From Calliopsis andreniformis (lineage: Eukaryota > Arthropoda > Insecta > Hymenoptera > Andrenidae): 64,000 nucleotides of DNA. Position 1 is the first letter of the stretch. Each line of letters opens with the position of its first letter. The translations under genes and the position numbers were made by a program. Below the pieces are notes generated by a model that had not been told where the DNA came from, did no database searches, and worked only from the letters and a program-made list of their open reading frames with translations. Below are positions 10,866 to 25,204 of the stretch, piece after piece. The DNA lies in contig NW_027480422.1 in assembly GCF_051401765.1 (NCBI RefSeq), positions 27,856,001 through 27,920,000 of the forward strand, given 5' to 3'.

Positions 10866-12446
10866 GCTCCGGGCGTTGACTTCTAAGGCCCTAACTATTC
10901 GATCTGGTGGAGCAACGCCCTAGGGTGAAGCCTAGGTTGCCCGGAACGTAGAAATGGCAATATCTTTCACTCTGGTTGCAATTATTCCTGTTATATGATG
11001 GAAAAACGGATGTGTCTATTTTGTATTCTATGCTTCTGGCGTTGACTTCTCAGGCCCTAACTACTGGATCTCGTGGAGCAACGCCCTAGGGTTAAGTCTA
11101 GGTTGCCGGGAACGTAGAAATGACCATTACTTTCACACTGGTTGCAATTATTCCTCTTATACGATGAAAAAACTGTTGTATTTATTTTGTATTTTATGCT
11201 TCTGGCGTTGACTTCTTAGGCCCTAACTAGTGTATCTGGTGGAGCAACGCCCTAGGGTGAAGCCTAGGTTGCCCGGAACGTAGAAATGGCCATATCTTTC
11301 ACACTGGTTGCAATTATTCCTGTAATACGATGGAAAAACTGTTGTATTTATACTGTATTTCATGCCTCTGGCGTTGACTTCTAAGGCCCTAACTATTCGA
11401 TGTGGTGGAGCAACGCCTTAGAGCGAAACCTAGGTTGCCCGGAACGTAGAAATGACCATTACTTCCACACTGTTTGCAATTATTCCTGTTATACGATGGA
11501 AAAGCTGTTGGATTTTTATTGTATTTTATGCTCCGTGCGTTGACTTCTTAGGCCCTAACTACTCGATCTGGTGGAGCAACGCCCTAGAGTGAAGCCTAGG
11601 TTGCCCGGAACGTAGAAGTGACCGTTACTTTCACAATGTTTGCTATTATTCATTTTATACGATGGAATAACTGTTGTATTTATATTGCGTTTTATGCTTC
11701 TGGCATTGACTTCTAAGGCCCTAACTATTCGATGTGGTGGAGCAACGTCCTAGAGTGAAGCCTAGGTTGCCCGGAACGTAGAAATGACCATAACTTTCAC
11801 ACTGGTTGCAATTATTCGTTTTATACGATGGAAAAGCCGCTGTATTTATATTGTTCTTTATGCATTTGTCGTCGACTTCTAAGGCCCTAATTATTCGATC
11901 TGGTGGAGCAACGCTCTAGAGTGACGCCTAGGTTGCCCGGAACGTAGAAATGACCATTACTTTCACACTGGTTACAATTATTCATGCTATACGATGGAAA
12001 AACTGTTGCATTTTTATTGTATTTTATGTTTCTGGCGTTGACTTCTAATGCCGTAGCTATTCGATGTTGTGGAGCAACGCCCGAGAGTGAAGCCTAGGTT
12101 GCCCGGTACGTAGAAATGGCCATTACTTTCACCACTGCTTGCAATTATACATTTTATACGATGGAAAAACTGTTGTATTTTTATTGTATTTTATGCTTCT
12201 GGCGTTGACTACTATGGTCCTAGCTATTCGATCTGGTGGGGCAACGTCCAAGTGTGAAGCCTATGTTGCCCGGAAAGTAGAAATGACCATAACTTCCACA
12301 CTGGTTGCAATTGTTCTCGGTATACGATGGAAAAACTATTGTATTTTTATTGTATATTATGTTTCGGTCGTTGACTTCCAAGGGCCTAGCTATTCGATCT
12401 GGTGGAGCAACGCCCTAGAGTCAAGCCTAGGTTGCCCGGAACGTAG
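10866..12446. repeat. Block C copy 2
   Basis: Second copy of block C, with a gap of about 80 bp after copy 1. Its right part (from about 11,749) is the beginning of the 6.8-kb unit duplicated immediately downstream, so the 10-monomer duplication probably came before the 41-monomer one (inference from nesting). Confidence 0.88.
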
Positions 12447-15400
12447 AAGTGACCGTTACTTTCACAATGTTTGCTATTATTCATTTTATACGATGGAATA
12501 ACTGTTGTATTTATATTGCATTTTATGCTTCTGGCATTGACTTCTAAGGCCCTAACTATTCGATCTGGTGGAGTAACGCCCTAGGGTGAAGCCTAGGCTG
12601 CCCGGAGTGTAGAAATGACCATAGCTTTCATACTGGTTGCACTTATTCGTTTTATACGATGGAAAAACTGTTGTATTTATACTGTATTTTATGCTTCTGG
12701 CGTTGACTTCTAAGGCCCTAACTATTCGATGTGGTGGAGCAACGCCCTAGAGCAAAACCTAGGTTGCCCAGAACGTAGAAATGACCATATCTTTCACACT
12801 GGTTGCAATTATTCCTGCTATACGTTGGAAAGACTGTTGTATTTATTTTGTATTTTATGCATCTGGCGTTGACTTCTTAGGACCTAACTAGTGGATCTGA
12901 TGGAGCAACGCCCTAGGGTGAAGCCTAGGTTGCCCGGAACTTAGTAATGACCATAACTTTCATACTGGTTGTAATTATTCGTTTTATACGATGGAAAAAC
13001 TTTTGTATTTATTTTTTATTTTATGCTTCTGGCGTTGACTTCTAAGGCCGTAGCCATTCGATGTGGTGGAGCAGCGTCCTAGAGTGAAGCCCAGGTTGCC
13101 CGGAACGTAGAAATGGCCATATCTTTCACACTGGTGGCAATTATTCCTGTTATATGATGGAAAAACAGATGTATCTATTTTGTATTTTATGCTTCGGGCG
13201 TTGACTTCTTAGGCCCTAACTATTCGATCTGGTGGAGCAACGCCCTAGAGTCAAGCCTAGGTTGCCCGGAACGTAGAAGTGACCGTTACTTTCACAATGT
13301 TTGCTATTATTCATTTTATACGATGGAATAACTGTTGTATTTATATTGCGTTTTATGCTTCTGGCATTGACTTCTAAGGCCCTAACTATTCTATGTGGTG
13401 GAGCAACGTCCTAGAGTGAAGCCTAGGTTGCCCGGAACGTAGAAATGAGCATAGCTTTTACACTGGTTGCAATTGTTCGTTTTATACGATGGAAAAGCCG
13501 TTGTATTTATATTGTACTTTATGCTTCTGTCGTCGACTTCTAAGGCCCTAATTATTCGATCTGGTGGAGCAACGCCCTAGAGCGAAACCTAGGTGGCCCG
13601 GAACGTAGAAATGACCATTACTTCCACACTGTTTGCAATTATTCATTTTATACAATGAAAAAACTGTTGTATTTTTATTGCATTTTATGCTTCGGGCGTT
13701 GACTTCTAAGGCCCTATCTACTGGATCTCAAGGAGCATCGCCCTAGGGTGAAGCCTAGGTTGCCCGGAACGTAGAAATGACCATATCTTTCACACTGGTT
13801 GCAATTATTCCTGTTATACAATGGAAAAACTGTTGTATTTTTATTATATTTTATGCTCCGTTCGTTGACTTCTAAGGCCCTAACTATTGGATCTGGTGGA
13901 CCAACGCTCTAGAGTGAAGTGTAGATTGCCCGGAACGTAGAAATGACCATTACCTTTACCGTTGTTGCAATTATTAATGTTATGCGATGAAAATACTGCT
14001 GTATTATTATTGTAATTTATGCTTCAGGCGTTGACTTCTAAGGCCGTAGCTATTCGATGTGGTGGAGCAACGCCCTAGAGTGAAGCCTAGGTTGCCCGGA
14101 ACGTGGAAATGACCATTACTTCCACACTGTTTGCAAGTATTCATTTTATGCAATGGAAAAACTGTTGTATTTTTATTGCATTTTAGGCTTCGGGCGTTGA
14201 CTTCTAAGGCCCTAACTATTCGATCTGGTGGAGCAACGTCCTAGGGTGAAGCCTAGGCTGCCCGGAGCGTAGAAATGGCAATATCTTTCACTCTGGTTGC
14301 AATTATTCCTGTTATATGATGGAAAAACGGACGTGTCTATTTTGTATTCTATGCTTCTGGCGTTGACTTCTTAGGCCCTAACTACTGGATCTCGTGGAGC
14401 AACGCCCTAGGGTTAAGTCTAGGTTGCCGGGAACGTAGAAATGACCATTACTTTCACACTGGTTGCAATTATTCCTCTTATACGATGGAAAAACTGTTGT
14501 ATTTATTTTGAATTTTATGCTTCTGGCGTTGACTTCTAAGGCCCTAACTATTCGATGTGGTGGAGCAACGCCCTAGCGTGAAGCCTATGTTGCCCGGGAC
14601 GTAGAAATGACCAAATTCTTCACACTGTTTGCAATTATTCCTGTTATACGATGGAAAAACTGTTGTATTTTTATTATATTTTATGCTCCGGGCGTTGACT
14701 TCTAAGGCCCTAACTATTGGATCTGGTGGACCAACGCTCGAGAGTGGAGTGTAGGTTGCCAGGAACGTAGAAATGACCATCACTTTCACACTGTTTGAAA
14801 TTATTCCTGTTATACGATGGAAAAACCGTTGTATTTATATTGTATTTTATGCTTCTGGCGTTGACTTCTTAGACCCTAACTAGTGGATCTGGTGGAGCAA
14901 CGCCCTAGGGTGAAGTCTAGGTTGCCCGGAACGTAGAAATGACCATATCTTTCACACTGGTTGCAATCATTCCTGTTATACGATGGAAAAACTGTTGTAT
15001 TTTTATTATAATTTATGCTTCGGGCGTTGACTTCTAAGGCCCTAACTATTGGATCTGGTGGACCAACGCTCTAGACTGGAGTGTAGGTTGCCGGGAACGT
15101 AGAAATGACCATCACTTTCACACTGTTTGCAATTATTCCTGTTATACGATGGAAAAACTGTAGTATTTATATTGTATTTTATGCTTCTGGCGTTAACTTC
15201 TAAGGCCGTAGTTATTCGATGTGGTGGAGCAACGCCCTAGAGTGAAGCCTATGTTGCCCGGAACGTAGAAATGACCATATCTTTCACACTGTTTGCAATT
15301 ATTCCTGTTATACGATGGAAAAACTGTTGTATTTATATTGTATTTTATGCTTCTGGCGTTGACTTCTTAGACCCTAACTAGTGGATCTGGTGGAGCAACG

Positions 15401-18400
15401 CCCTAGGGTGAAGCCTAGGTTGCCCGGAACGTAGTAATGACCACAACTTTCATACTGGTTGCAATTATTCGTTTTATACGATGGAAAAACTGTTGTATTT
15501 ATATTGTATTTTATGCTTCTGGCGTTGACTTCTAAGGCCGTAGCAATTCGATGTGGTGGAGCAACGCCCTAGAGTGAAGCCTATGTTACCCGGAACGTAG
15601 TAATGACCAAATCTTTCACACTGTCTGCAATTATTCCTGTAATACGATGGAAAAACTGTAGTATGTATACTGTATATCATGCTTCTGGCGTTAACTTCTA
15701 AGGCCCTAACTATTCGATGTGATGGAGCAACGCCCTAGAGCGAAACCTAGGTTGCCCGGAACGTAGAAATGACCATTACTTCCACACTGTTTGCAATTAT
15801 TCATTTCGTACAATGTAAAAACTGTTGTATTTATATTGTATTTTAAGCTTCTGGCGTTGACTTCTAAGGCACTCACTATTCGACGTGGTGGAGCAACGCC
15901 CTAGAGCGAAACCTAGGTTACCCGTAACGTAGAAATGACCATATCTTTCACACTGGTTGCAATTATTCCAGCTATACGATGGAAAGACTGTTGTATTTAT
16001 TTTGTATTTTATGCATTTGGCGTTGACTTCTTAGGCCCTAACCAGTGGATCTGATGGAGCAACGCCCTAGGGTAAAGCCTAGGTTGCCCGGAACTTAGTA
16101 ATGACCATAACTTTCATACTGGTTGTAATTATTCGTTTTATACGATGGAAAAACTGTTGTATTTATTTTGTATTTTATGCTTCTGGCGTTGACTTCTAAG
16201 GCCGTAACTATGCGATGTGGTGGAGCAACGCCCTAGAGCGAAACCTAGGTTGCCCGAAACGTATAAATGACCATTACTTTCACACTGGTTGCAGTTATTC
16301 CTGTTATACGATGGAAAAACTGTTGTACTTATTTTGTATTTTATGCTTCTGGCGTTGACTTCTAAGGACGTAACTATTCGATGTGGTGGAGCAACGCCCT
16401 AGAGTGAAGTCTAGATTGCCCGGAACGTAGAAATGACCATTACTTTCACACTGTTTGCAACTATTTCTATTATACTATGGAAAAACTGTTGTATTTTTAT
16501 TGTATTTTATGCTTCTGGCGTTGACTTCTTAGGCCCTAAATATTCGATACCGTGGAGCATCGCCTTAGCGTGAAGCCCAGGTTGCGCGGAACGTAGAAAT
16601 GACCGTTACTTTCACAATGTTTGCAATCATTAATTGTATGCGATGGAAAAAGTGTTGTATTTTTATTTTATTTTATGCTTCTGGCGTTGACGTCTAAGGC
16701 CCTAACTACACGATCTGGTGGAGCAACGCCTTAGAGTGAAGCCTAGGTTTACCGGAGCGTAAAAATGACTATTACCTTCACACTGTTTGCAATTATTCCT
16801 GTTATACGGTGGAAAAGCTGTTGTATTTATATTGTATTTAATGCTTCTCGCGTTGACTTCTAAGGCCATAGCTATTCGATGTGGTCGGGCAACGGCCTAG
16901 AGTGAAGCCTAGGTTGCCAGGAACGTAGAAATGACCATATCTTTCACACTGTTTGCAATTATTCCTGTTATACGGTGGAAAAGCTGTTGTATTTATATTG
17001 TATATAAAGCTTCTGGCGTTGACTTCTAAGGCCCTATCTATTCGATCTGGTGGAGCAATCCCTCAGAGTTAAGTCTAGGATGCCCGTAACGTTGAAATGG
17101 CCATTACTTTCACACTGGTTGCAATTATTGGTTTTAGACGATGGAAAAGCTGTTGTATTTATATTGTATTTTATGCATCTGGCGTTGACTTCTTAGGCCC
17201 TAACTATTCGATCCAGTGGAGCAACGCCCTAGAGTGAAGTCTAGATTGCCCGGAACGTAGAAATGACCATTACTTTCACACTGTTTGCAATTATTCATTT
17301 TATACGATGGAAAAACTGTTGTATTTATATTGTATTTTATTCTTCTGGCATTGACTTTTGAGGCCCTAGCTTTTCGATGTGGTGGAGCAACGCCCTAGAG
17401 TGAAGCCTAGGTTGCCCGGAACGTAGAAGTGACCATTAGCTTCACACTGTTTGCAATTATACATTTTATACGACGGAAAAACTGTTGTATTTATATTGTA
17501 TTTTATGCTTCTGGCGTTGACGTCTTAGGCCCTAAATATTCGATCCGGTGGAGCGTCGCCCTAGAGTGAAGCCTAGGTTGCCCGGAACGTAGAAATGACC
17601 GTTACTTTCACAATGTTTGCAATCATTAATAGTATACGATGTAAAAACTGTTGTATTTTTATTGTATTTTATGCTTCTGGCGTTGACTTCTAAGGCCGTA
17701 GCTAATCGATGTGGTGGAGCAACGCCCTAGAGTGCAGCCTATGTTGCACAGAACGTTGAAATGACCATAAGTTTCACTCTGGTTGCAATCATTCGTTTTA
17801 TACAATGGAAAAACTGTTCTATTAATTTTGTATTTTATGCTTCGGGCGTTGACTTCTAACGCCCTAGCTATCCGATCTGGTGGAGCAACGCCCTAGAGTG
17901 TAGCCTAGGTCGCCCGGAACGTAGAAATGACCATCACTTTCACTCTGGATGCAATTATTCTTGTTATACGATGGAAAAACTGATGTATTTTTATTGTATT
18001 ATATGCGTCTGGAGTTGTTTTCTAAGGCCCTAACAATCCGACCTGGTGTAGCAACGCCCCAGAGGGAAGCCTAGATTGCACGGAACGTAGAAATGACTAT
18101 TACCTTCACACTGTTTGCAATTATTCCTGTTATACGATGGAAAAACTGTTGGACTTTTATTCTACTGTATGCTTCTGGCGTTGACTTCTAAGGCCCTATC
18201 TATTCGATCAGGTGGAGCAATGCCTCAGAGTTAAGCATAGGATGCCCGTAACGTTGAAATGGCCATTACTTTCACACCGGTTGCAATTATTCGTTTTAGA
18301 TGATGGAAAATCTGTTATATTTATATTGTATTTTATGCTTCTGGCGTTGACTTCTAAGGCCGTAGCTAATCGATGTGGTGGAGCAATGCCCTAGAGTTCA

Positions 18401-18563
18401 TCCTATGTTGCACGGAACGTAGAAATGACCATAAGTTTCACTCTGGTTGCAATCATTCGTTTTATACAATGGAAAAACTGTTCTATTAATTTTGTATTTT
18501 CTGCTTCGGGCGTTGACTTCTAAGGCCGTAGCTATTCGATGTGGTGGAGCAACGCCCTAGAGT
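11757..18563. repeat. 41-monomer tandem duplication, copy 1 (6,807 bp)
   Basis: Aligns with the immediately following 18,564-25,204. The offset is 6,807 bp up to about 12,694 and 6,641 bp beyond, because copy 2 lacks one monomer. Reading both copies side by side I noted only about five substitutions: near 13,400, 15,011, 17,668 and two near the right end at about 18,500. Breakpoints are pinned by mismatches at 11,748/18,555 and 18,565/25,206, leaving a 9-bp shared junction CCTAGAGTG. The unit is head-to-tail with itself, so it is a true tandem duplication. Internally its 41 monomers are clearly diverged from one another, so the unit behaves as a newborn higher-order repeat. Confidence 0.93.
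13864..14278. repeat. 2.5-monomer block, copy 2
   Basis: Copy of 8,716-9,130 with few changes, for example ATTAATGTTATGCG for ATTCATGTTATGCG. It lies inside the 41-monomer unit, so it is present again at about 20,505-20,919. Confidence 0.75.
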
Positions 18564-21500
18564 GAAGCCTAGGTTGCCCGGAACGTAGAAATGACCATAA
18601 CTTTCACACTGGTTGCAATTATTCGTTTTATACGATGGAAAAGCCGCTGTATTTATATTGTTCTTTATGCATTTGTCGTCGACTTCTAAGGCCCTAATTA
18701 TTCGATCTGGTGGAGCAACGCTCTAGAGTGACGCCTAGGTTGCCCGGAACGTAGAAATGACCATTACTTTCACACTGGTTACAATTATTCATGCTATACG
18801 ATGGAAAAACTGTTGCATTTTTATTGTATTTTATGTTTCTGGCGTTGACTTCTAATGCCGTAGCTATTCGATGTTGTGGAGCAACGCCCGAGAGTGAAGC
18901 CTAGGTTGCCCGGTACGTAGAAATGGCCATTACTTTCACCACTGCTTGCAATTATACATTTTATACGATGGAAAAACTGTTGTATTTTTATTGTATTTTA
19001 TGCTTCTGGCGTTGACTACTATGGTCCTAGCTATTCGATCTGGTGGGGCAACGTCCAAGTGTGAAGCCTATGTTGCCCGGAAAGTAGAAATGACCATAAC
19101 TTCCACACTGGTTGCAATTGTTCTCGGTATACGATGGAAAAACTATTGTATTTTTATTGTATATTATGTTTCGGTCGTTGACTTCCAAGGGCCTAGCTAT
19201 TCGATCTGGTGGAGCAACGCCCTAGAGTCAAGCCTAGGTTGCCCGGAACGTAGAAGTGACCGTTACTTTCACAATGTTTGCTATTATTCATTTTATACGA
19301 TGGAATAACTGTTGTATTTATATTGCATTTTATGCTTCTGGCATTGACTTCTAAGGCCCTAACTATTCGATCTGGTGGAGTAACGCCCTAGGGTGAAGCC
19401 TAGGCTGCCCGGAGTGTAGAAATGACCATAGCTTTCATACTGGTTGCACTTATTCGTTTTATACGATGGAAAAACTGTTGTATTTATACTGTATTTTATG
19501 CATCTGGCGTTGACTTCTTAGGACCTAACTAGTGGATCTGATGGAGCAACGCCCTAGGGTGAAGCCTAGGTTGCCCGGAACTTAGTAATGACCATAACTT
19601 TCATACTGGTTGTAATTATTCGTTTTATACGATGGAAAAACTTTTGTATTTATTTTTTATTTTATGCTTCTGGCGTTGACTTCTAAGGCCGTAGCCATTC
19701 GATGTGGTGGAGCAGCGTCCTAGAGTGAAGCCCAGGTTGCCCGGAACGTAGAAATGGCCATATCTTTCACACTGGTGGCAATTATTCCTGTTATATGATG
19801 GAAAAACAGATGTATCTATTTTGTATTTTATGCTTCGGGCGTTGACTTCTTAGGCCCTAACTATTCGATCTGGTGGAGCAACGCCCTAGAGTCAAGCCTA
19901 GGTTGCCCGGAACGTAGAAGTGACCGTTACTTTCACAATGTTTGCTATTATTCATTTTATACGATGGAATAACTGTTGTATTTATATTGCGTTTTATGCT
20001 TCTGGCATTGACTTCTAAGGCCCTAACTATTCTATGTGCTGGAGCAACGTCCTAGAGTGAAGCCTAGGTTGCCCGGAACGTAGAAATGAGCATAGCTTTT
20101 ACACTGGTTGCAATTGTTCGTTTTATACGATGGAAAAGCCGTTGTATTTATATTGTACTTTATGCTTCTGTCGTCGACTTCTAAGGCCCTAATTATTCGA
20201 TCTGGTGGAGCAACGCCCTAGAGCGAAACCTAGGTGGCCCGGAACGTAGAAATGACCATTACTTCCACACTGTTTGCAATTATTCATTTTATACAATGAA
20301 AAAACTGTTGTATTTTTATTGCATTTTATGCTTCGGGCGTTGACTTCTAAGGCCCTATCTACTGGATCTCAAGGAGCATCGCCCTAGGGTGAAGCCTAGG
20401 TTGCCCGGAACGTAGAAATGACCATATCTTTCACACTGGTTGCAATTATTCCTGTTATACAATGGAAAAACTGTTGTATTTTTATTATATTTTATGCTCC
20501 GTTCGTTGACTTCTAAGGCCCTAACTATTGGATCTGGTGGACCAACGCTCTAGAGTGAAGTGTAGATTGCCCGGAACGTAGAAATGACCATTACCTTTAC
20601 CGTTGTTGCAATTATTAATGTTATGCGATGAAAATACTGCTGTATTATTATTGTAATTTATGCTTCAGGCGTTGACTTCTAAGGCCGTAGCTATTCGATG
20701 TGGTGGAGCAACGCCCTAGAGTGAAGCCTAGGTTGCCCGGAACGTGGAAATGACCATTACTTCCACACTGTTTGCAAGTATTCATTTTATGCAATGGAAA
20801 AACTGTTGTATTTTTATTGCATTTTAGGCTTCGGGCGTTGACTTCTAAGGCCCTAACTATTCGATCTGGTGGAGCAACGTCCTAGGGTGAAGCCTAGGCT
20901 GCCCGGAGCGTAGAAATGGCAATATCTTTCACTCTGGTTGCAATTATTCCTGTTATATGATGGAAAAACGGACGTGTCTATTTTGTATTCTATGCTTCTG
21001 GCGTTGACTTCTTAGGCCCTAACTACTGGATCTCGTGGAGCAACGCCCTAGGGTTAAGTCTAGGTTGCCGGGAACGTAGAAATGACCATTACTTTCACAC
21101 TGGTTGCAATTATTCCTCTTATACGATGGAAAAACTGTTGTATTTATTTTGAATTTTATGCTTCTGGCGTTGACTTCTAAGGCCCTAACTATTCGATGTG
21201 GTGGAGCAACGCCCTAGCGTGAAGCCTATGTTGCCCGGGACGTAGAAATGACCAAATTCTTCACACTGTTTGCAATTATTCCTGTTATACGATGGAAAAA
21301 CTGTTGTATTTTTATTATATTTTATGCTCCGGGCGTTGACTTCTAAGGCCCTAACTATTGGATCTGGTGGACCAACGCTCGAGAGTGGAGTGTAGGTTGC
21401 CAGGAACGTAGAAATGACCATCACTTTCACACTGTTTGAAATTATTCCTGTTATACGATGGAAAAACCGTTGTATTTATATTGTATTTTATGCTTCTGGC

Positions 21501-24500
21501 GTTGACTTCTTAGACCCTAACTAGTGGATCTGGTGGAGCAACGCCCTAGGGTGAAGTCTAGGTTGCCCGGAACGTAGAAATGACCATATCTTTCACACTG
21601 GTTGCAATCATTCCTGTTATACGATGGAAAAACTGTTGTATTTTTATTATATTTTATGCTTCGGGCGTTGACTTCTAAGGCCCTAACTATTGGATCTGGT
21701 GGACCAACGCTCTAGACTGGAGTGTAGGTTGCCGGGAACGTAGAAATGACCATCACTTTCACACTGTTTGCAATTATTCCTGTTATACGATGGAAAAACT
21801 GTAGTATTTATATTGTATTTTATGCTTCTGGCGTTAACTTCTAAGGCCGTAGTTATTCGATGTGGTGGAGCAACGCCCTAGAGTGAAGCCTATGTTGCCC
21901 GGAACGTAGAAATGACCATATCTTTCACACTGTTTGCAATTATTCCTGTTATACGATGGAAAAACTGTTGTATTTATATTGTATTTTATGCTTCTGGCGT
22001 TGACTTCTTAGACCCTAACTAGTGGATCTGGTGGAGCAACGCCCTAGGGTGAAGCCTAGGTTGCCCGGAACGTAGTAATGACCACAACTTTCATACTGGT
22101 TGCAATTATTCGTTTTATACGATGGAAAAACTGTTGTATTTATATTGTATTTTATGCTTCTGGCGTTGACTTCTAAGGCCGTAGCAATTCGATGTGGTGG
22201 AGCAACGCCCTAGAGTGAAGCCTATGTTACCCGGAACGTAGTAATGACCAAATCTTTCACACTGTCTGCAATTATTCCTGTAATACGATGGAAAAACTGT
22301 AGTATGTATACTGTATATCATGCTTCTGGCGTTAACTTCTAAGGCCCTAACTATTCGATGTGATGGAGCAACGCCCTAGAGCGAAACCTAGGTTGCCCGG
22401 AACGTAGAAATGACCATTACTTCCACACTGTTTGCAATTATTCATTTCGTACAATGTAAAAACTGTTGTATTTATATTGTATTTTAAGCTTCTGGCGTTG
22501 ACTTCTAAGGCACTCACTATTCGACGTGGTGGAGCAACGCCCTAGAGCGAAACCTAGGTTACCCGTAACGTAGAAATGACCATATCTTTCACACTGGTTG
22601 CAATTATTCCAGCTATACGATGGAAAGACTGTTGTATTTATTTTGTATTTTATGCATTTGGCGTTGACTTCTTAGGCCCTAACCAGTGGATCTGATGGAG
22701 CAACGCCCTAGGGTAAAGCCTAGGTTGCCCGGAACTTAGTAATGACCATAACTTTCATACTGGTTGTAATTATTCGTTTTATACGATGGAAAAACTGTTG
22801 TATTTATTTTGTATTTTATGCTTCTGGCGTTGACTTCTAAGGCCGTAACTATGCGATGTGGTGGAGCAACGCCCTAGAGCGAAACCTAGGTTGCCCGAAA
22901 CGTATAAATGACCATTACTTTCACACTGGTTGCAGTTATTCCTGTTATACGATGGAAAAACTGTTGTACTTATTTTGTATTTTATGCTTCTGGCGTTGAC
23001 TTCTAAGGACGTAACTATTCGATGTGGTGGAGCAACGCCCTAGAGTGAAGTCTAGATTGCCCGGAACGTAGAAATGACCATTACTTTCACACTGTTTGCA
23101 ACTATTTCTATTATACTATGGAAAAACTGTTGTATTTTTATTGTATTTTATGCTTCTGGCGTTGACTTCTTAGGCCCTAAATATTCGATACCGTGGAGCA
23201 TCGCCTTAGCGTGAAGCCCAGGTTGCGCGGAACGTAGAAATGACCGTTACTTTCACAATGTTTGCAATCATTAATTGTATGCGATGGAAAAAGTGTTGTA
23301 TTTTTATTTTATTTTATGCTTCTGGCGTTGACGTCTAAGGCCCTAACTACACGATCTGGTGGAGCAACGCCTTAGAGTGAAGCCTAGGTTTACCGGAGCG
23401 TAAAAATGACTATTACCTTCACACTGTTTGCAATTATTCCTGTTATACGGTGGAAAAGCTGTTGTATTTATATTGTATTTAATGCTTCTCGCGTTGACTT
23501 CTAAGGCCATAGCTATTCGATGTGGTCGGGCAACGGCCTAGAGTGAAGCCTAGGTTGCCAGGAACGTAGAAATGACCATATCTTTCACACTGTTTGCAAT
23601 TATTCCTGTTATACGGTGGAAAAGCTGTTGTATTTATATTGTATATAAAGCTTCTGGCGTTGACTTCTAAGGCCCTATCTATTCGATCTGGTGGAGCAAT
23701 CCCTCAGAGTTAAGTCTAGGATGCCCGTAACGTTGAAATGGCCATTACTTTCACACTGGTTGCAATTATTGGTTTTAGACGATGGAAAAGCTGTTGTATT
23801 TATATTGTATTTTATGCATCTGGCGTTGACTTCTTAGGCCCTAACTATTCGATCCAGTGGAGCAACGCCCTAGAGTGAAGTCTAGATTGCCCGGAACGTA
23901 GAAATGACCATTACTTTCACACTGTTTGCAATTATTCATTTTATACGATGGAAAAACTGTTGTATTTATATTGTATTTTATTCTTCTGGCATTGACTTTT
24001 GAGGCCCTAGCTTTTCGATGTGGTGGAGCAACGCCCTAGAGTGAAGCCTAGGTTGCCCGGAACGTAGAAGTGACCATTAGCTTCACACTGTTTGCAATTA
24101 TACATTTTATACGACGGAAAAACTGTTGTATTTATATTGTATTTTATGCTTCTGGCGTTGACGTCTTAGGCCCTAAATATTCGATCCGGTGGAGCGTCGC
24201 CCTAGAGTGAAGCCTAGGTTGCCCGGAACGTAGAAATGACCGTTACTTTCACAATGTTTGCAATCATTAATAGTATACGATGTAAAAACTGTTGTATTTT
24301 TATTGTATTTTATGCTTCTGTCGTTGACTTCTAAGGCCGTAGCTAATCGATGTGGTGGAGCAACGCCCTAGAGTGCAGCCTATGTTGCACAGAACGTTGA
24401 AATGACCATAAGTTTCACTCTGGTTGCAATCATTCGTTTTATACAATGGAAAAACTGTTCTATTAATTTTGTATTTTATGCTTCGGGCGTTGACTTCTAA

Positions 24501-25204
24501 CGCCCTAGCTATCCGATCTGGTGGAGCAACGCCCTAGAGTGTAGCCTAGGTCGCCCGGAACGTAGAAATGACCATCACTTTCACTCTGGATGCAATTATT
24601 CTTGTTATACGATGGAAAAACTGATGTATTTTTATTGTATTATATGCGTCTGGAGTTGTTTTCTAAGGCCCTAACAATCCGACCTGGTGTAGCAACGCCC
24701 CAGAGGGAAGCCTAGATTGCACGGAACGTAGAAATGACTATTACCTTCACACTGTTTGCAATTATTCCTGTTATACGATGGAAAAACTGTTGGACTTTTA
24801 TTCTACTGTATGCTTCTGGCGTTGACTTCTAAGGCCCTATCTATTCGATCAGGTGGAGCAATGCCTCAGAGTTAAGCATAGGATGCCCGTAACGTTGAAA
24901 TGGCCATTACTTTCACACCGGTTGCAATTATTCGTTTTAGATGATGGAAAATCTGTTATATTTATATTGTATTTTATGCTTCTGGCGTTGACTTCTAAGG
25001 CCGTAGCTAATCGATGTGGTGGAGCAATGCCCTAGAGTTCATCCTATGTTGCACGGAACGTAGAAATGACCATAAGTTTCACTCTGGTTGCAATCATTCG
25101 TTTTATACAATGGAAAAACTGTTCTATTAATTTTGTATTTTGTGCTTCGGGCGTTGACTTCTAAGGCCGTAGCTATTCGATGTGGTGGAGCAACGCCCTA
25201 GAGT
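18564..25204. repeat. 41-monomer tandem duplication, copy 2 (40 monomers left, 6,641 bp)
   Basis: Directly abuts copy 1 and is nearly identical to it apart from the loss of one complete monomer. The join lies at about 19,491-19,502, in the 12-mer TGTATTTTATGC, and corresponds to joining 12,683-12,694 with 12,849-12,860 of copy 1. Near-identity over 6.6 kb, against much larger divergence between neighbouring monomers, marks this as one of the youngest events in the window. An assembly duplication or collapse should be kept in mind. Confidence 0.93.

Noticed and set aside
10478..10879. Longest open frame, 133 codons, + strand
   Set aside because: It spans 2.4 satellite monomers and its peptide is just the repeat read in rotating frames. 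Related copies at 12,139 and 18,946 are cut to 120 codons by a stop. There is no domain, signal peptide, plausible promoter or codon conservation.
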